Source: Saccharopolyspora thermophila
Lineage (GTDB): Bacteria; Actinomycetota; Actinomycetes; Mycobacteriales; Pseudonocardiaceae
Assembly: GCF_014646075.1 (NCBI RefSeq)
Contig: NZ_BMMT01000001.1
Span: 459,930 to 523,929 of the forward strand
Direction: 5' to 3'
Length of the DNA stretch: 64,000 nucleotides
The notes under the pieces were generated by a model. The model was given only the letters and a program-made list of their open reading frames with translations, searched no databases and was not told where the DNA came from. This document shows positions 36,739 to 45,282 of the stretch, in pieces (position 1 is the stretch's first letter; each line of letters begins with the position of its first letter). The position numbers and the translations under genes are program-made.

Positions 36739-37980
36739 ATGTCTGAGCTGCTGGAGCTGGACCGCGAGCACGTCTGGCACCCCTACAGCCCGATGCCCGG
36801 CACCAGCCGCCCGCTGCTCGTCGAGAGTGCCCGGGGCGTGCGGCTCCAGCTCGCCGGGGGAACCGAACTGGTGGACGGGATGTCCTCGTGGTGGGCCGCC
36901 ATCCACGGTTACCGGCACCCGGTGCTCGACCGCGCGGTGCGCGAGCAGGTGGACCGGATGAGCCACGTGATGTTCGGCGGCCTCACCCACGAACCCGCCA
37001 TCCGGCTCGCCACCCGGCTGGCCGGGCTCACCTCCCTGCCGCACGTCTTCCTCGCCGACTCCGGTTCGGTGTCCGTCGAGGTCGCCATCAAGATGTGCCT
37101 GCAGTACTGGCGATGCACCGGGCAGCCCGCCAAGCGCCGCCTGCTGACCTGGCGCGGCGGCTACCACGGCGACACGTGGCACCCCATGTCGGTCTGCGAC
37201 CCCGAGGGCGGCATGCACCACCTGTGGCGCGGGGTGCTGCCCGAGCAGATCCACGCCGACGCGCCCCCCACGGAGCACCGCGGCAGCTACGTCGACCACC
37301 TCGCCGGACTCATCGCCGAGCATGCCGCCGAACTGGCCGCGGTGATCGTGGAACCCGTGGTGCAGGGCGCCGGGGGCATGCGCTTCCACAGCCCCCGCTA
37401 CCTGCGCGACCTGCGGGAACTCTGCGACGAGCACGACGTGCTGCTGATCTTCGACGAGATCGCCACCGGTTTCGGCCGCACCGGCGAGCTGTTCGCCGCC
37501 GACCACGCCGGGGTCCGCCCGGACGTGCTGTGCCTGGGCAAGGCGCTCACCGGCGGATACCTGACCATGGCCGCCACCCTGTGCACCGGGCGGATCGCGG
37601 CCGGTATCCCGGCGCTCGCGCACGGCCCCACGTTCATGGGCAACCCGCTGGCGGCGGCGGTGGCGAACGCGTCGCTGGACGTCCTGCTCGACCAGGACTG
37701 GCGGGGTGAGGTCAAGCGCATCGAGGCCGCGCTGCGCACCGGTCTCGAACCGGCCCGCGGCCTGCCCGGCGTGGTCGACGTGCGCGTCCTGGGAGCGATC
37801 GGCGTGGTGCAGCTCGGCCGGCAGGTCGACCTGGCCCGTGCGACCGAGGTCGCGGTGCGCCACGGGGTGTGGCTGCGGCCGTTCCGCGACCTGATCTACA
37901 CCATGCCGCCCTACATCACCGGCGACGACGACCTCGCCCGCATCACCGCGGCCGTCATCGCCGCAGCTCAGGAGGGTTGA
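36739..37980 (+). CDS. bioA: Adenosylmethionine-8-amino-7-oxononanoate aminotransferase
   Basis: This 413-residue class-III PLP aminotransferase makes 7,8-diaminononanoate, using SAM as amino donor. The HxHPYSPM start, [11 protein letters not shown], the [11 protein letters not shown] cofactor motif and the Schiff-base lysine K268 ([11 protein letters not shown]) are all present. Its stop overlaps the bioD start by one base. Confidence 0.95.
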   Translation: MSELLELDREHVWHPYSPMPGTSRPLLVESARGVRLQLAGGTELVDGMSSWWAAIHGYRHPVLDRAVREQVDRMSHVMFGGLTHEPAIRLATRLAGLTSLPHVFLADSGSVSVEVAIKMCLQYWRCTGQPAKRRLLTWRGGYHGDTWHPMSVCDPEGGMHHLWRGVLPEQIHADAPPTEHRGSYVDHLAGLIAEHAAELAAVIVEPVVQGAGGMRFHSPRYLRDLRELCDEHDVLLIFDEIATGFGRTGELFAADHAGVRPDVLCLGKALTGGYLTMAATLCTGRIAAGIPALAHGPTFMGNPLAAAVANASLDVLLDQDWRGEVKRIEAALRTGLEPARGLPGVVDVRVLGAIGVVQLGRQVDLARATEVAVRHGVWLRPFRDLIYTMPPYITGDDDLARITAAVIAAAQEG

Positions 37981-38684
37981 TGTCGATCCTGTTCGTCACC
38001 GGGGCCGGGACGGAGGTCGGCAAGACCGTCGTCACGGCCGCCATCGCGTCCCTCGCTGGCGGCCGTACGGCCGTGCTCAAGGCAGCCCAGACCGGCGTCG
38101 CCGACGGTGAAGCCGGGGACGCCGCAGTGGTGGCGCGGCTCAGCGGAGCGACCGCGGTGGAACTCGCGCGCTACCCCGAGCCGCTCGCCCCGGCGACGGC
38201 GGCGCGGCGCGCGGGAGCGCCACCGGTGCGGCCCAGGGCGGTGGCAGCGGCAGCGGAGCGACTGGCGTGGGAGCACGACCTCGTGCTGGTCGAAGGGGCA
38301 GGAGGGCTCCTCGTCCGCTTCGACGACGCCGGGGGCACGCTCGCCGACGCGGCAGCGGCGCTGTCCGCGCCGGTGCTCGTGGTGGTGCAGGCCGGGCTCG
38401 GCACGTTGAACGCCGCTGCGTTGACCGCGGAAGCCCTGCGCACGCGCGGGTTGCGGTGCGCGGGTGCGGTCATCGGCAGTTGGCCCGCCGAGCCCGATCT
38501 CGCGGCGCGCTGCAACGTCACCGACCTGCCGGACGTGATGGACGCGCCGCTGCTCGGCGCGATCCCAGGCGGCGCCGGTGCCCTGCCGCCCGGGGAGTTC
38601 CGGGCGGTCGCGGCCACGTCACTCGCCCCGGAACTGGGCGGAACGTTCAACGCCGCCGAATTCGGGCAGCGGCTGCTAGCGTGA
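37980..38684 (+). CDS. bioD: Dethiobiotin synthetase
   Basis: This 234-residue ATP-dependent carboxylase forms the ureido ring of dethiobiotin. Walker A is GAGTEVGKT at residues 8-16. The KAAQTGV and LVEGAGGLLVRF substrate/ATP blocks follow. It overlaps bioA by one base, so the two are translationally coupled. No bioB is present in this window. Confidence 0.94.
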   Translation: MSILFVTGAGTEVGKTVVTAAIASLAGGRTAVLKAAQTGVADGEAGDAAVVARLSGATAVELARYPEPLAPATAARRAGAPPVRPRAVAAAAERLAWEHDLVLVEGAGGLLVRFDDAGGTLADAAAALSAPVLVVVQAGLGTLNAAALTAEALRTRGLRCAGAVIGSWPAEPDLAARCNVTDLPDVMDAPLLGAIPGGAGALPPGEFRAVAATSLAPELGGTFNAAEFGQRLLA

Positions 38685-38689
38685 GGCAG

Positions 38690-39670
38690 ATGACCGCAGA
38701 ACCGGTGCTGGTGATCGGTGCGGGCGTGCAGGGCCTGACCACCGCGGTCGTGCTTGCCGAGGCGGGTTGGCGCGTGCGGGTCCGCACCGCCGAACGACCG
38801 CGGGACACCACCTCCGCGGTCGCGGGCGCGATGTGGGGTCCGGCGATGCTCAAACCCGCCGATCGGGTCCTGTACTGGGTCACCCGATCGCATGCCGAGT
38901 TCACCGCTCTGGCCCGCGACGAGTCCACCGGCGTGCACCTGGCCACCGGGCGGATGGCCGCCCGCTTCGACCTCGGCGACGCGGTGCCGCCCGAGGCGCG
39001 GCTGATCCCGGACCTGCGCCCCTGCCGCCCGGACGAACTCCCCGCCGGGTTCGCCAGCGGCTACCGGGGCACCGTTCCGCTCGTCGACATGCCTCGCTAC
39101 CTGGACCACCTGGTGGCGCGGTTCCAGGACGCGGGCGGAGACCTGCGGCTCGGCCCGGTGAACTCGTTCGCCGACGCGGTGGGTGAAGCGAGCACGGTGG
39201 TCAACTGCACGGGCATTGGCGCCCGCGAACTCGTGGCCGACCCGGCCGTGCACCCGGTGCGCGGCCAGCACGTTGTGGTGCGCAACCCGGGCGTGGACGA
39301 GTACTTCATCGAACTCACCGACTCCGGCGAGTTCGCCGCGTACATGCCGCACGGCGACCGGGTGGTGCTCGGCGGCGTGGCGGTGGAGGACGACTGGACC
39401 CGCACGCCGAACCCGCACGTCAGCGCGGGTATCCGGAGCCGGTGTGCCGCGATCGAACCGCGGCTGGGCGAGGCGGAGGTCCTCGCCGAACTGGTGGGCC
39501 TGCGACCGGGCCGCGATTCGGTGCGCGTCGGGGTGGAGCACTTCGAGGGTGCGCGCATCATCCACAACTACGGCCACGGCGGCTGCGGCGTGGCGCTGTC
39601 CTGGGGCTGCGCCTACGAGGCGGCTGACCTCGTCGCCGGACTGGACCCCACCCGAACGAGTGACGAGTGA
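38690..39670 (+). CDS. D-amino-acid oxidase-like FAD enzyme
   Basis: This 326-residue flavoprotein has the N-terminal GAGVQG FAD motif at residues 10-15, AGAMWGP near residue 47 and the C-terminal block HNYGHGGCGVALSWG typical of D-amino acid oxidases. The visible start is ATG 38690. A GTG at 38681 would overlap the bioD stop by 4 nt and is equally possible. Tight linkage to bioA-bioD suggests cotranscription, but no biotin role is known for this family. Confidence 0.88.
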   Translation: MTAEPVLVIGAGVQGLTTAVVLAEAGWRVRVRTAERPRDTTSAVAGAMWGPAMLKPADRVLYWVTRSHAEFTALARDESTGVHLATGRMAARFDLGDAVPPEARLIPDLRPCRPDELPAGFASGYRGTVPLVDMPRYLDHLVARFQDAGGDLRLGPVNSFADAVGEASTVVNCTGIGARELVADPAVHPVRGQHVVVRNPGVDEYFIELTDSGEFAAYMPHGDRVVLGGVAVEDDWTRTPNPHVSAGIRSRCAAIEPRLGEAEVLAELVGLRPGRDSVRVGVEHFEGARIIHNYGHGGCGVALSWGCAYEAADLVAGLDPTRTSDE

Positions 39671-39728
39671 CGGGCACCGCCAACCAGTGGGTGAAAGTGC
39701 CCTCCACTCCGGAGATCCGACTGCCCGC

Positions 39729-40046
39729 TCACCGTGCCGAACGGCACTGGTTGAGCGCGGTCTGGGCTTTGGTGACCGCCTGTCGGGCCAGGTTGACGTT
39801 GACCCGTTCGGCGGTCGCTTCCTCGCCGGTGGCGCTGCGTGTCCGGTATCGCGCCTCCGCGGCTCTGAGGGAGTCCTGGGCGGACCGCAGAGCGATTTCC
39901 TCCATCGTGCAGGAGGTGGTCGCGGCGTGGGCGTTCGTCGTGACCACCGGGGCGACGGCGAGGGTGCCGATCGCGGCGGCGAGCATGAGAGCACATGCGA
40001 CGACACGTTTCGTCGCGGCGGTATGTGACATTGTGGTGATATTCAC
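39729..40046 (-). CDS. Small secreted protein of unknown function
   Basis: This 105-residue protein has a signal peptide (VVACALMLAAAIGTLAVAPVV, cleavage near NAHA-AT). The mature part has about 65 residues, is predicted helical, is rich in Ala/Glu/Arg and carries one cysteine near each end that could form a disulfide. The GTG at 40046 follows AAGGAACTCGGA; an ATG at 40031 is an alternative. The open frame extends further upstream but without signal-peptide logic. No family is recognised. Confidence 0.65.
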   Translation of the reverse strand: MNITTMSHTAATKRVVACALMLAAAIGTLAVAPVVTTNAHAATTSCTMEEIALRSAQDSLRAAEARYRTRSATGEEATAERVNVNLARQAVTKAQTALNQCRSAR

Positions 40047-40186
40047 TCCGAGTTCCTTGTCGCTGGAAAACCGGCGCATCGAGCGGCCGAATCGTTCTTT
40101 CCGGCAGGTGCCGTCGGTACAAGATGACAGAGACCGCCTGGCGCCATCGGTAGTGCTTGCCCGAAAAAGCGGGTAGGAAATTCCCC

Positions 40187-40256
40187 GGGCGCACGGGGCC
40201 ACCGGTCCCTGGATGGCACGCGACCGGGAGCGCGGGGCCACCAGTCCCCGGATAGC
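40187..40256. repeat. Imperfect 31-bp direct repeat, two copies
   Basis: Positions 40187-40217 and 40226-40256 match at 26 of 31 bases with a 39-bp period. Both carry the core GGGGCCACC(G/A)GTCCC. The repeat lies between the secreted-protein gene and the pterin dehydratase gene and has no evident function. Confidence 0.6.
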
Positions 40257-40269
40257 TTGAGGTCGCTGG

Positions 40270-40566
40270 TTAGCTCTGGAACGCGTCGATCACGGAGTCG
40301 ATCTCCTGGGCCAGGGACACGTCCGCCTGGGTGATCCCGCCTCGGGAGTGGGTGATGCAGTAGAAGGTGAGCGTGCGCCAGCGCACGTCGATGTCCGGGT
40401 GGTGGTTCTCCTGCTCCGCGATCTCCGCGATCCGGTTGACAGCCTGGATGGCCTGCGGGAAGTTGGCCATCTCCACCGTCCGCGTGAGCTTCCCGGCCTC
40501 GTGGCGCCAGTCCGTCAGGTGCTGGAGCGCGTCGGCCACCTGGTCGTCCGTCAGCAGCTCTACCAT
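40270..40566 (-). CDS. Pterin-4a-carbinolamine dehydratase
   Basis: This 98-residue enzyme has the family motif ENHHPDIDVRW (residues 53-63) and the downstream histidine in CITHSRGGIT. It dehydrates 4a-hydroxytetrahydropterin, recycling the pterin cofactor of aromatic amino acid hydroxylases. No such hydroxylase gene is in the window. ATG 40566 gives the usual length; an ATG three codons upstream is possible, and neither has a strong ribosome site. Confidence 0.9.
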   Translation of the reverse strand: MVELLTDDQVADALQHLTDWRHEAGKLTRTVEMANFPQAIQAVNRIAEIAEQENHHPDIDVRWRTLTFYCITHSRGGITQADVSLAQEIDSVIDAFQS

Positions 40567-40809
40567 GCCGACCATGATGGGGCAGGGGCCCCGCCGCCGC
40601 GACCTTCCGGCGGGATGTCCGGACAAGCCAACGGCTGGTGGTCGCCGTGCTCGGCGCGAACACCCACCGGTCAGCGCCGCGACGGCCGTTCAGGAAGGCG
40701 TGGACCGGCGAAGCCGTAGCCGCGGAGCGGCCGCGGGTCACAGCTCGGTCCACTTCGGACCGTGTTCGAGCGAATCGAACGTCGCGGAGCGGGGTGGGCA
40801 AGAAGTGAA

Positions 40810-40857
40810 GCTGAGAATCAGCTGAGAAACTACTGTCCAGCTGAGACGGTCCTGAGA
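40810..40857 (+). promoter_or_regulatory. Direct-repeat binding sites for the downstream response regulator
   Basis: Four copies of (G/C)CTGAGA start at 40810, 40821, 40840 and 40851. They form two pairs with 11-bp spacing, and the pairs are 30 bp apart. Pairs of direct repeats one helical turn apart are the usual target of OmpR/PhoB-family dimers. They end 41 bp before the response regulator start, suggesting autoregulation. Confidence 0.6.
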
Positions 40858-40898
40858 GTTCGCTGCCTACGCGGCCGTCCGATCGGCATGCTTGCACC

Positions 40899-41585
40899 AT
40901 GGTGCCGCGCGTGTTGGTGGTGGATGACGAGCCCGGAGTTCGCACCGCACTGCGCCGTGGCTTATCCGCCGAGGGCATGGAGGTGACCGTCGCCGCCGAC
41001 GGGGTCGAGGCCCTGCGGCTGGCTCTGACCGGCGCCTTCGACGTCGTCGTGCTGGACGTCATGCTGCCCGGGTTGTCCGGCTACCGCGTGCTGGAGCGGA
41101 TGCGCGCGGAGGACGTGACCACGCCGGTGCTGCTGATCTCCGCCAAGAACGGCGAGGTGGACCAGGCCGACGGCCTGGACCTCGGAGCCGACGGCTACCT
41201 GGTGAAACCCTTCTCCTTCCTGGTTCTCGTGGCGCAGGTGCGCGCGCTGCTGCGTCGCCGCGACACCGCGGCCCGGCACACCAGCCTGCGCGTCGGCGCG
41301 CTGGAGATCGACCGCGCCAGCCGCGAGGTGCGGTGGTCCGGTCAGCCCGTCGCGCTCTCGCCGCGCGAGTACGACCTGCTGGTCGCCCTGGCCAGCCACC
41401 CCGAAGCCGTCGTGACCAAGGACGACCTGCTGCGCCTGGTGTGGGGCGAGGAGCAGCTCGTCACCCGCAACGTCGTGGAGGTCTACATCGGCTACCTGCG
41501 CCGCAAGCTGGCCGCCGCCGGAGCGGGCGAGCTGGTGCAGACCGTGCGCGGCCAGGGCTACCGGGTCTGCGCCGAGCCGGCATGA
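40899..41585 (+). CDS. OmpR-family response regulator
   Basis: This 228-residue protein has a receiver domain (VLVVDDEPGV, phospho-acceptor D53 in VVLDVMLPG, K in YLVKPFSF) and a winged-helix domain (residues about 130-226) ending RRKLAAAGAGELVQTVRGQGYRV. It overlaps the sensor kinase start by 4 nt. The direct repeats upstream are its likely target. The signal and regulon are unknown. Confidence 0.94.
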   Translation: MVPRVLVVDDEPGVRTALRRGLSAEGMEVTVAADGVEALRLALTGAFDVVVLDVMLPGLSGYRVLERMRAEDVTTPVLLISAKNGEVDQADGLDLGADGYLVKPFSFLVLVAQVRALLRRRDTAARHTSLRVGALEIDRASREVRWSGQPVALSPREYDLLVALASHPEAVVTKDDLLRLVWGEEQLVTRNVVEVYIGYLRRKLAAAGAGELVQTVRGQGYRVCAEPA

Positions 41586-42949
41586 TCAGCCACCTGAACA
41601 ACTGGTGGCGCCGACGCACCATCCAGTTCCGCACCAGCGCCGTCGCCGCCGTGGTGGCGCTGATCGGCCTCGGTGGCGTCGCGCACGCCAGCACCGGCGT
41701 CGTTGGCTGGCTGCTGATCGAGTCCGTCGACACGGACCTGCAGCGCGCCGCGACCGCGACCGCCAACCAGATCGCCTTGGGTGTGCCGCCCGCCCGGGTC
41801 GCCGACCCGGATGTGCGCGTGCTCGACGTCTCCGGCCACCCCGTCGACGGGCTGCCGCCGGTCGACCTGCACGAATGGCAGATCGACGAGCTGCGGTCCG
41901 GCGAGGGCGTCATCGATTTCGAGCCGCCCACGGCGCTGCGCCGCTGGCGCGGTGTCGTCCGCCCCGACCCGACGGGCCGCCCGCTGCTGGTCGCCGCCGG
42001 CGCGCGCCTGGTCGGCTTCGCCGACGCGGCGGGCCGGACGGGCAAGCTGCTGAGCATCGGCTCGTTCCTCGCCGCCGCCCTGGTCGGGCTGGCCACCTGG
42101 CTGGTGGTGCGCCGGTCCCTGCGCCCGGTGCAGCGCATGCGGTCCGCCGCCAGCGAACTCCCCGAGGGGCAACGGCTCCCGGTTCCGGAGGCGGCCGACG
42201 AGATCCGCGCGCTCGCCGAGGAGATCAACAAGATGCTCGCCCGGCGCGACGCCGACACCGAGCGGCTCCGCCGCTTCACCGGCGACGCCGCGCACGAACT
42301 GCGCAACCCCGTCGCGTCGATCCGCGCACAGGCCGAAGTCGCCGTGGTGCATCCCGATCCGGCCCTGGCCCAGGAGACGCTGCAGGACATCGCGCACGAA
42401 GCACAGCGCCTGTCCGACCTGGTGGAAAGCCTGCTCGCGCTGGCCAAGGCCGAACGCGGGCAGGCCGCCCCGGCGGAACCCGTCGACCTCGGCGGCGCGG
42501 TGCGGGCCGCCGCCGACCGGCTGGAACCACCGGACGGCCGCCCCCGGCTCGTGGTCAACGTGCCGCCCCGCGCGGTGCGGGTGCTCGCCGCCCCCGCCGA
42601 AGTGTCGACGGTGCTGGACAACCTCATCAGCAACGCGCTGCGCTACGCGCGAACGCTGGTCCGGGTCTCGGTGTTCGCGGACGGCGTCGGCACGCCCGGC
42701 GCCGACTGGGTGCGCCTGGTCGTGGACGACGACGGTCCGGGCATCCCGCCCGAGCACCGGCACCGCGTGTTCGACCGGTTCCACCGCGTGGAGCCGGATC
42801 GCGCGCGCAGCACCGGCGGGGCTGGGCTCGGCCTGGCTCTGGTGGCGGAGGCGGTGCGCCGCCGCGGCGGGTCGGTCCGCGCAGCGGCATCGCCGGACGG
42901 CGGTGCGCGGGTGGAAGCGCGCTGGCCGTGGCACAGGACCGACGGCTGA
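41582..42949 (+). CDS. Two-component sensor histidine kinase
   Basis: This 455-residue kinase has transmembrane helices at about residues 17-46 and 158-177 flanking an extracytoplasmic sensor of about 110 residues. HAMP occupies about 178-230, the HisKA phosphoacceptor is H238 (DAAHELRNPVASI), and the HATPase motifs N (DNLISNALRYA), DDDGPGIP and GGAGLGLALV follow. It is the cognate partner of the overlapping response regulator. The sensor has no recognisable ligand domain. Confidence 0.94.
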   Translation: MISHLNNWWRRRTIQFRTSAVAAVVALIGLGGVAHASTGVVGWLLIESVDTDLQRAATATANQIALGVPPARVADPDVRVLDVSGHPVDGLPPVDLHEWQIDELRSGEGVIDFEPPTALRRWRGVVRPDPTGRPLLVAAGARLVGFADAAGRTGKLLSIGSFLAAALVGLATWLVVRRSLRPVQRMRSAASELPEGQRLPVPEAADEIRALAEEINKMLARRDADTERLRRFTGDAAHELRNPVASIRAQAEVAVVHPDPALAQETLQDIAHEAQRLSDLVESLLALAKAERGQAAPAEPVDLGGAVRAAADRLEPPDGRPRLVVNVPPRAVRVLAAPAEVSTVLDNLISNALRYARTLVRVSVFADGVGTPGADWVRLVVDDDGPGIPPEHRHRVFDRFHRVEPDRARSTGGAGLGLALVAEAVRRRGGSVRAAASPDGGARVEARWPWHRTDG

Positions 42950-43061
42950 GCGGGCTCGGCGGCCGCCTGCCGGTGGCGGGAGCCCGCGCGCCTGCCGGTG
43001 GCGCAGCCCGCGCGGTGGGCGCGCGCGGGGTCCAGCGCCCGGTCGGGCAAGATGTGTGCAC

Positions 43062-43910
43062 GTGTCGGTTGTGCGAAGCAGCGGATTGATCGAGGCGCCC
43101 CCGGCCACGGTGGCCGCCGCGCTGCGGCACACCCGGACCGCGGAGGTCGGGCTCGCCGCCCTCGGCGTCCACGGCCACGCTGCCACCCGCCCGGCAGCCC
43201 TGCTGGTGCCGGGCGACGAGATCGTCTTCTCCACGCGGATCGCCTGCCTTCCCGTCGATCTGACCACTCGCATCGTGCGCGCCGACGCCGACGCGCTCAC
43301 GTCCGTGCTGGTGTCCGGCCCGCTGCCGGAACTGCGCCACGAGTCGCTGCTCGCCGAGGCGGGCCCGCGGACCCTGCTCATTGACTCGGTTTACTGGACG
43401 ACGCCGTTCGGGCCGCTCGGCCGCCTCGCCGACATCACGCTCGGTCGCCGCTTCGTGCGCGCCGTGCTGGCCGCGCGCATCGCCGCGGTGCGCGAGCTGG
43501 CCGAGTCCTGGGCCCGGCGACCGGTCGTCGTCGGCACCGCCATCGTCCACAAGGGACAGCTGCTTGCCCAGCGGCGCCGCTATCCGGCCCCGGACGCCGG
43601 TCGCTGGGAACTGCCCGGCGGCCGGGTGGAGCCCGGCGAGGACGAACCGGCCGCGGTCGTGCGCGAATGCCGGGAAGAACTCGACGTCGAGGTCCGCCCG
43701 ACCGGTCGCGTCGGCACCGACGTCCCGCTCAATAACGGCATGCTGCTGCGCATCCACACCGCGGAACTCGTCGACCCTTCGGCCGCGCCGCGCGCCGTGG
43801 AACACCACGAGGTCCGCTGGGTGGCGGCGGAAGACCTGAACGACCTCGACTGGCTCGATGCCGACCACGTCCTGGTCCACTCCCTCCGCGACCTGCTGAC
43901 CCGGGACTAG
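43062..43910 (+). CDS. SRPBCC-Nudix fusion protein
   Basis: This 282-residue protein combines an N-terminal SRPBCC-type ligand-binding region (residues about 1-150, ending TLGRRFVRAVLAAR) with a C-terminal Nudix hydrolase of the MutT type. The Nudix box is GRVEPGEDEPAAVVRECREE, followed by LDVEV with Asp in place of the usual Gly. The Nudix half probably hydrolyses oxidised or non-canonical (deoxy)nucleotides. The start is uncertain: GTG 43062 is preferred, with GTG 43056 possible. Confidence 0.8.
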   Translation: MSVVRSSGLIEAPPATVAAALRHTRTAEVGLAALGVHGHAATRPAALLVPGDEIVFSTRIACLPVDLTTRIVRADADALTSVLVSGPLPELRHESLLAEAGPRTLLIDSVYWTTPFGPLGRLADITLGRRFVRAVLAARIAAVRELAESWARRPVVVGTAIVHKGQLLAQRRRYPAPDAGRWELPGGRVEPGEDEPAAVVRECREELDVEVRPTGRVGTDVPLNNGMLLRIHTAELVDPSAAPRAVEHHEVRWVAAEDLNDLDWLDADHVLVHSLRDLLTRD

Positions 43911-44050
43911 CACTCCACCAGGCATCCCGATCTCGACCGGGCACGCCGTGTTGTCCTGAAGTAACCATGAGCACAGGTTGCCGGCGCTGATCACCTGCTC
44001 GCCAGGTAGTCCACTCGAACTAGTGAACGAATGTTCTGGTGGTGCGCGGT

Positions 44051-44081
44051 GCCTTCACCCCGGGAGACCCGAGGTGAAGGC
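44051..44081. terminator. Hairpin between convergent Nudix and trpS genes
   Basis: GCCTTCACC and GGTGAAGGC (9 bp) enclose a further CGGG/CCCG stem around AGA. It lies between two converging genes and probably stops transcription from both sides, although there is no T-run. Confidence 0.55.
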
Positions 44082-44107
44082 GCGCTCGCCTCGCGAGACG
44101 CTCGCGG

Positions 44108-45073
44108 TCAGCGCAGGCCCGTCACGCGGAGGGCGGCCTGCAGGCGGGGCTGGGCGCGGTCGCGGGCCCGCTTCGCTCCCCGGCTCCGGACCCGGTCCAG
44201 TTCCGCCGGGTCGTCGAGCAGCTCGCGGGCCCGCTCGCGCACCGGCCGCAGCTGCTCGATCACCGCCTCCGCCACCACTTCCTTGAGCTCCGCGTAGGTG
44301 CCGGCGGCGCTGGCCGCGGCGTACGGGCTGATGTCGTTGCAGGCGGCGAGGATTTCCAGCAGGTTCGCCCCGCCGGGGCGGGTGTCCGGCTCGTAGCGGA
44401 CGTCATCCAGGCCGTCGGTGACCGCCCGCCGGAACTTGCGGCGGATCACGTCGGGCTCGTCGAGCACGAACACCACGCCGGGCGACTGCAGGGTGGACTT
44501 CTCCATCTTGCGGCCGGGATCGGACAGGTCGCGGATCCGCGCCGCGGTCTTGGGCACCACGGCCCGCGGGACCGCGAACACCTCGCCGAAGGCGGCGTTG
44601 AACCGGCGCGCGAGCGTGCGCGCCAGCTCCACGTGCTGGTCCTGGTCGCTGCCCACCGGCACCTCGGTCGCGCCCTGCAGCAGGATGTCCGCGGCCATCA
44701 GCACCGGGTAGGTCAGCAGGCCCACCCGCACCGAGTGCTGCCCGGCGCCGCGGTCCTTGAACTGGGTCATCCGCGCGGCCTCGCCGAAGCCGCAGGTGCA
44801 CTCGAGGATCCAGTTGAGAGCGCCGAGCTCGCCGGCCAGGTCGGACTGGACGAACAGCGAGTCCGGATCGATGCCCGCCGCGAGCAGCACCGCGAACTGC
44901 TCCCGGGTGAGCGCGCGCAGCCGCTGCGGCCGGTGCGGCGTCGTCATGGCGTGCAGGTCGGAAACGAAGAACAGGTCCGCCGGTTCGCGTTCGGCCGCCC
45001 ACCGGCGCACGGCGCCGAGGTAGTTGCCGAGCTGCACGTGGCCGGACGGGGTGATCCCGGACAGGCGGGTCAT
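44108..45073 (-). CDS. trpS: Tryptophanyl-tRNA synthetase
   Basis: This 321-residue class-I synthetase charges tRNA-Trp. The HIGH-like motif is PSGHVQLGNY at residues 9-18 and the KMSKS-like motif is KMEKS at 189-193. ATG 45073 follows AGGAGCGACC. Its 5' leader encodes a Trp-rich peptide and alternative hairpins, so expression is probably raised when charged tRNA-Trp is scarce. That mode is known for an auxiliary, indolmycin-resistant TrpRS in Streptomyces. Whether this gene is the sole or an auxiliary TrpRS cannot be told from this window. Confidence 0.94.
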   Translation of the reverse strand: MTRLSGITPSGHVQLGNYLGAVRRWAAEREPADLFFVSDLHAMTTPHRPQRLRALTREQFAVLLAAGIDPDSLFVQSDLAGELGALNWILECTCGFGEAARMTQFKDRGAGQHSVRVGLLTYPVLMAADILLQGATEVPVGSDQDQHVELARTLARRFNAAFGEVFAVPRAVVPKTAARIRDLSDPGRKMEKSTLQSPGVVFVLDEPDVIRRKFRRAVTDGLDDVRYEPDTRPGGANLLEILAACNDISPYAAASAAGTYAELKEVVAEAVIEQLRPVRERARELLDDPAELDRVRSRGAKRARDRAQPRLQAALRVTGLR

Positions 45074-45127
45074 GGTCGCTCCTGGTGTTCTGGTGGCTGC
45101 CACCGGGATCGACCTCGTGCGCTGCGC

Positions 45128-45198
45128 GGCCGCCCGGTCGGGCGGCCAATGATCTGCGTGTCAGTGCACGATGCTGCCGAGCCGCCCCCAGGCGGCCC
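45128..45198 (-). promoter_or_regulatory. trpS attenuator: alternative hairpins after the leader peptide
   Basis: In transcript order there are four arms: arm 1 (45198-45191), arm 2 (45189-45181), arm 3 (45147-45140) and arm 4 (45135-45128). Arms 1:2 pair as GCCGCC/GGCGGC with loop TGGG. Arms 3:4 pair over 8 bp with a 4-nt loop. Arms 2:3 can pair over 7 bp (GGGCGGC/GCCGCCC), excluding the other two. Trp codons lie in or before arm 1 and in the 1:2 loop. No U-run follows 3:4, so the final step (termination or translation block) is open. Confidence 0.7.
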
Positions 45199-45214
45199 AC
45201 CACGTGTTCGACAT
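45161..45214 (-). CDS. Trp-rich leader peptide of trpS
   Basis: A 17-codon frame from ATG 45214 encodes MSNTWWAAWGRLGSIVH and ends in TGA at 45161-45163. Trp codons are at positions 5, 6 and 9. Three Trp in 17 residues directly ahead of a tryptophanyl-tRNA synthetase is the hallmark of ribosome-mediated attenuation. The proposed promoter gives a very short 5' end, so the leader may be translated almost leaderlessly. Confidence 0.8.
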   Translation of the reverse strand: MSNTWWAAWGRLGSIVH

Positions 45215-45229
45215 TGCGCGCACGCCGCA

Positions 45230-45260
45230 ATGTTACCGCTTGGTGATCGGCAGCAGTCAA
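45230..45260 (-). promoter_or_regulatory. Candidate trpS promoter
   Basis: On the minus strand, TTGACT (45260-45255) and TAACAT (45235-45230) are separated by 19 bp. The expected transcription start falls only about 8 nt before the leader-peptide ATG. The long spacer lowers confidence. Confidence 0.4.
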
Positions 45261-45282
45261 GTGGAAGGGCTACCGTGAAAGA

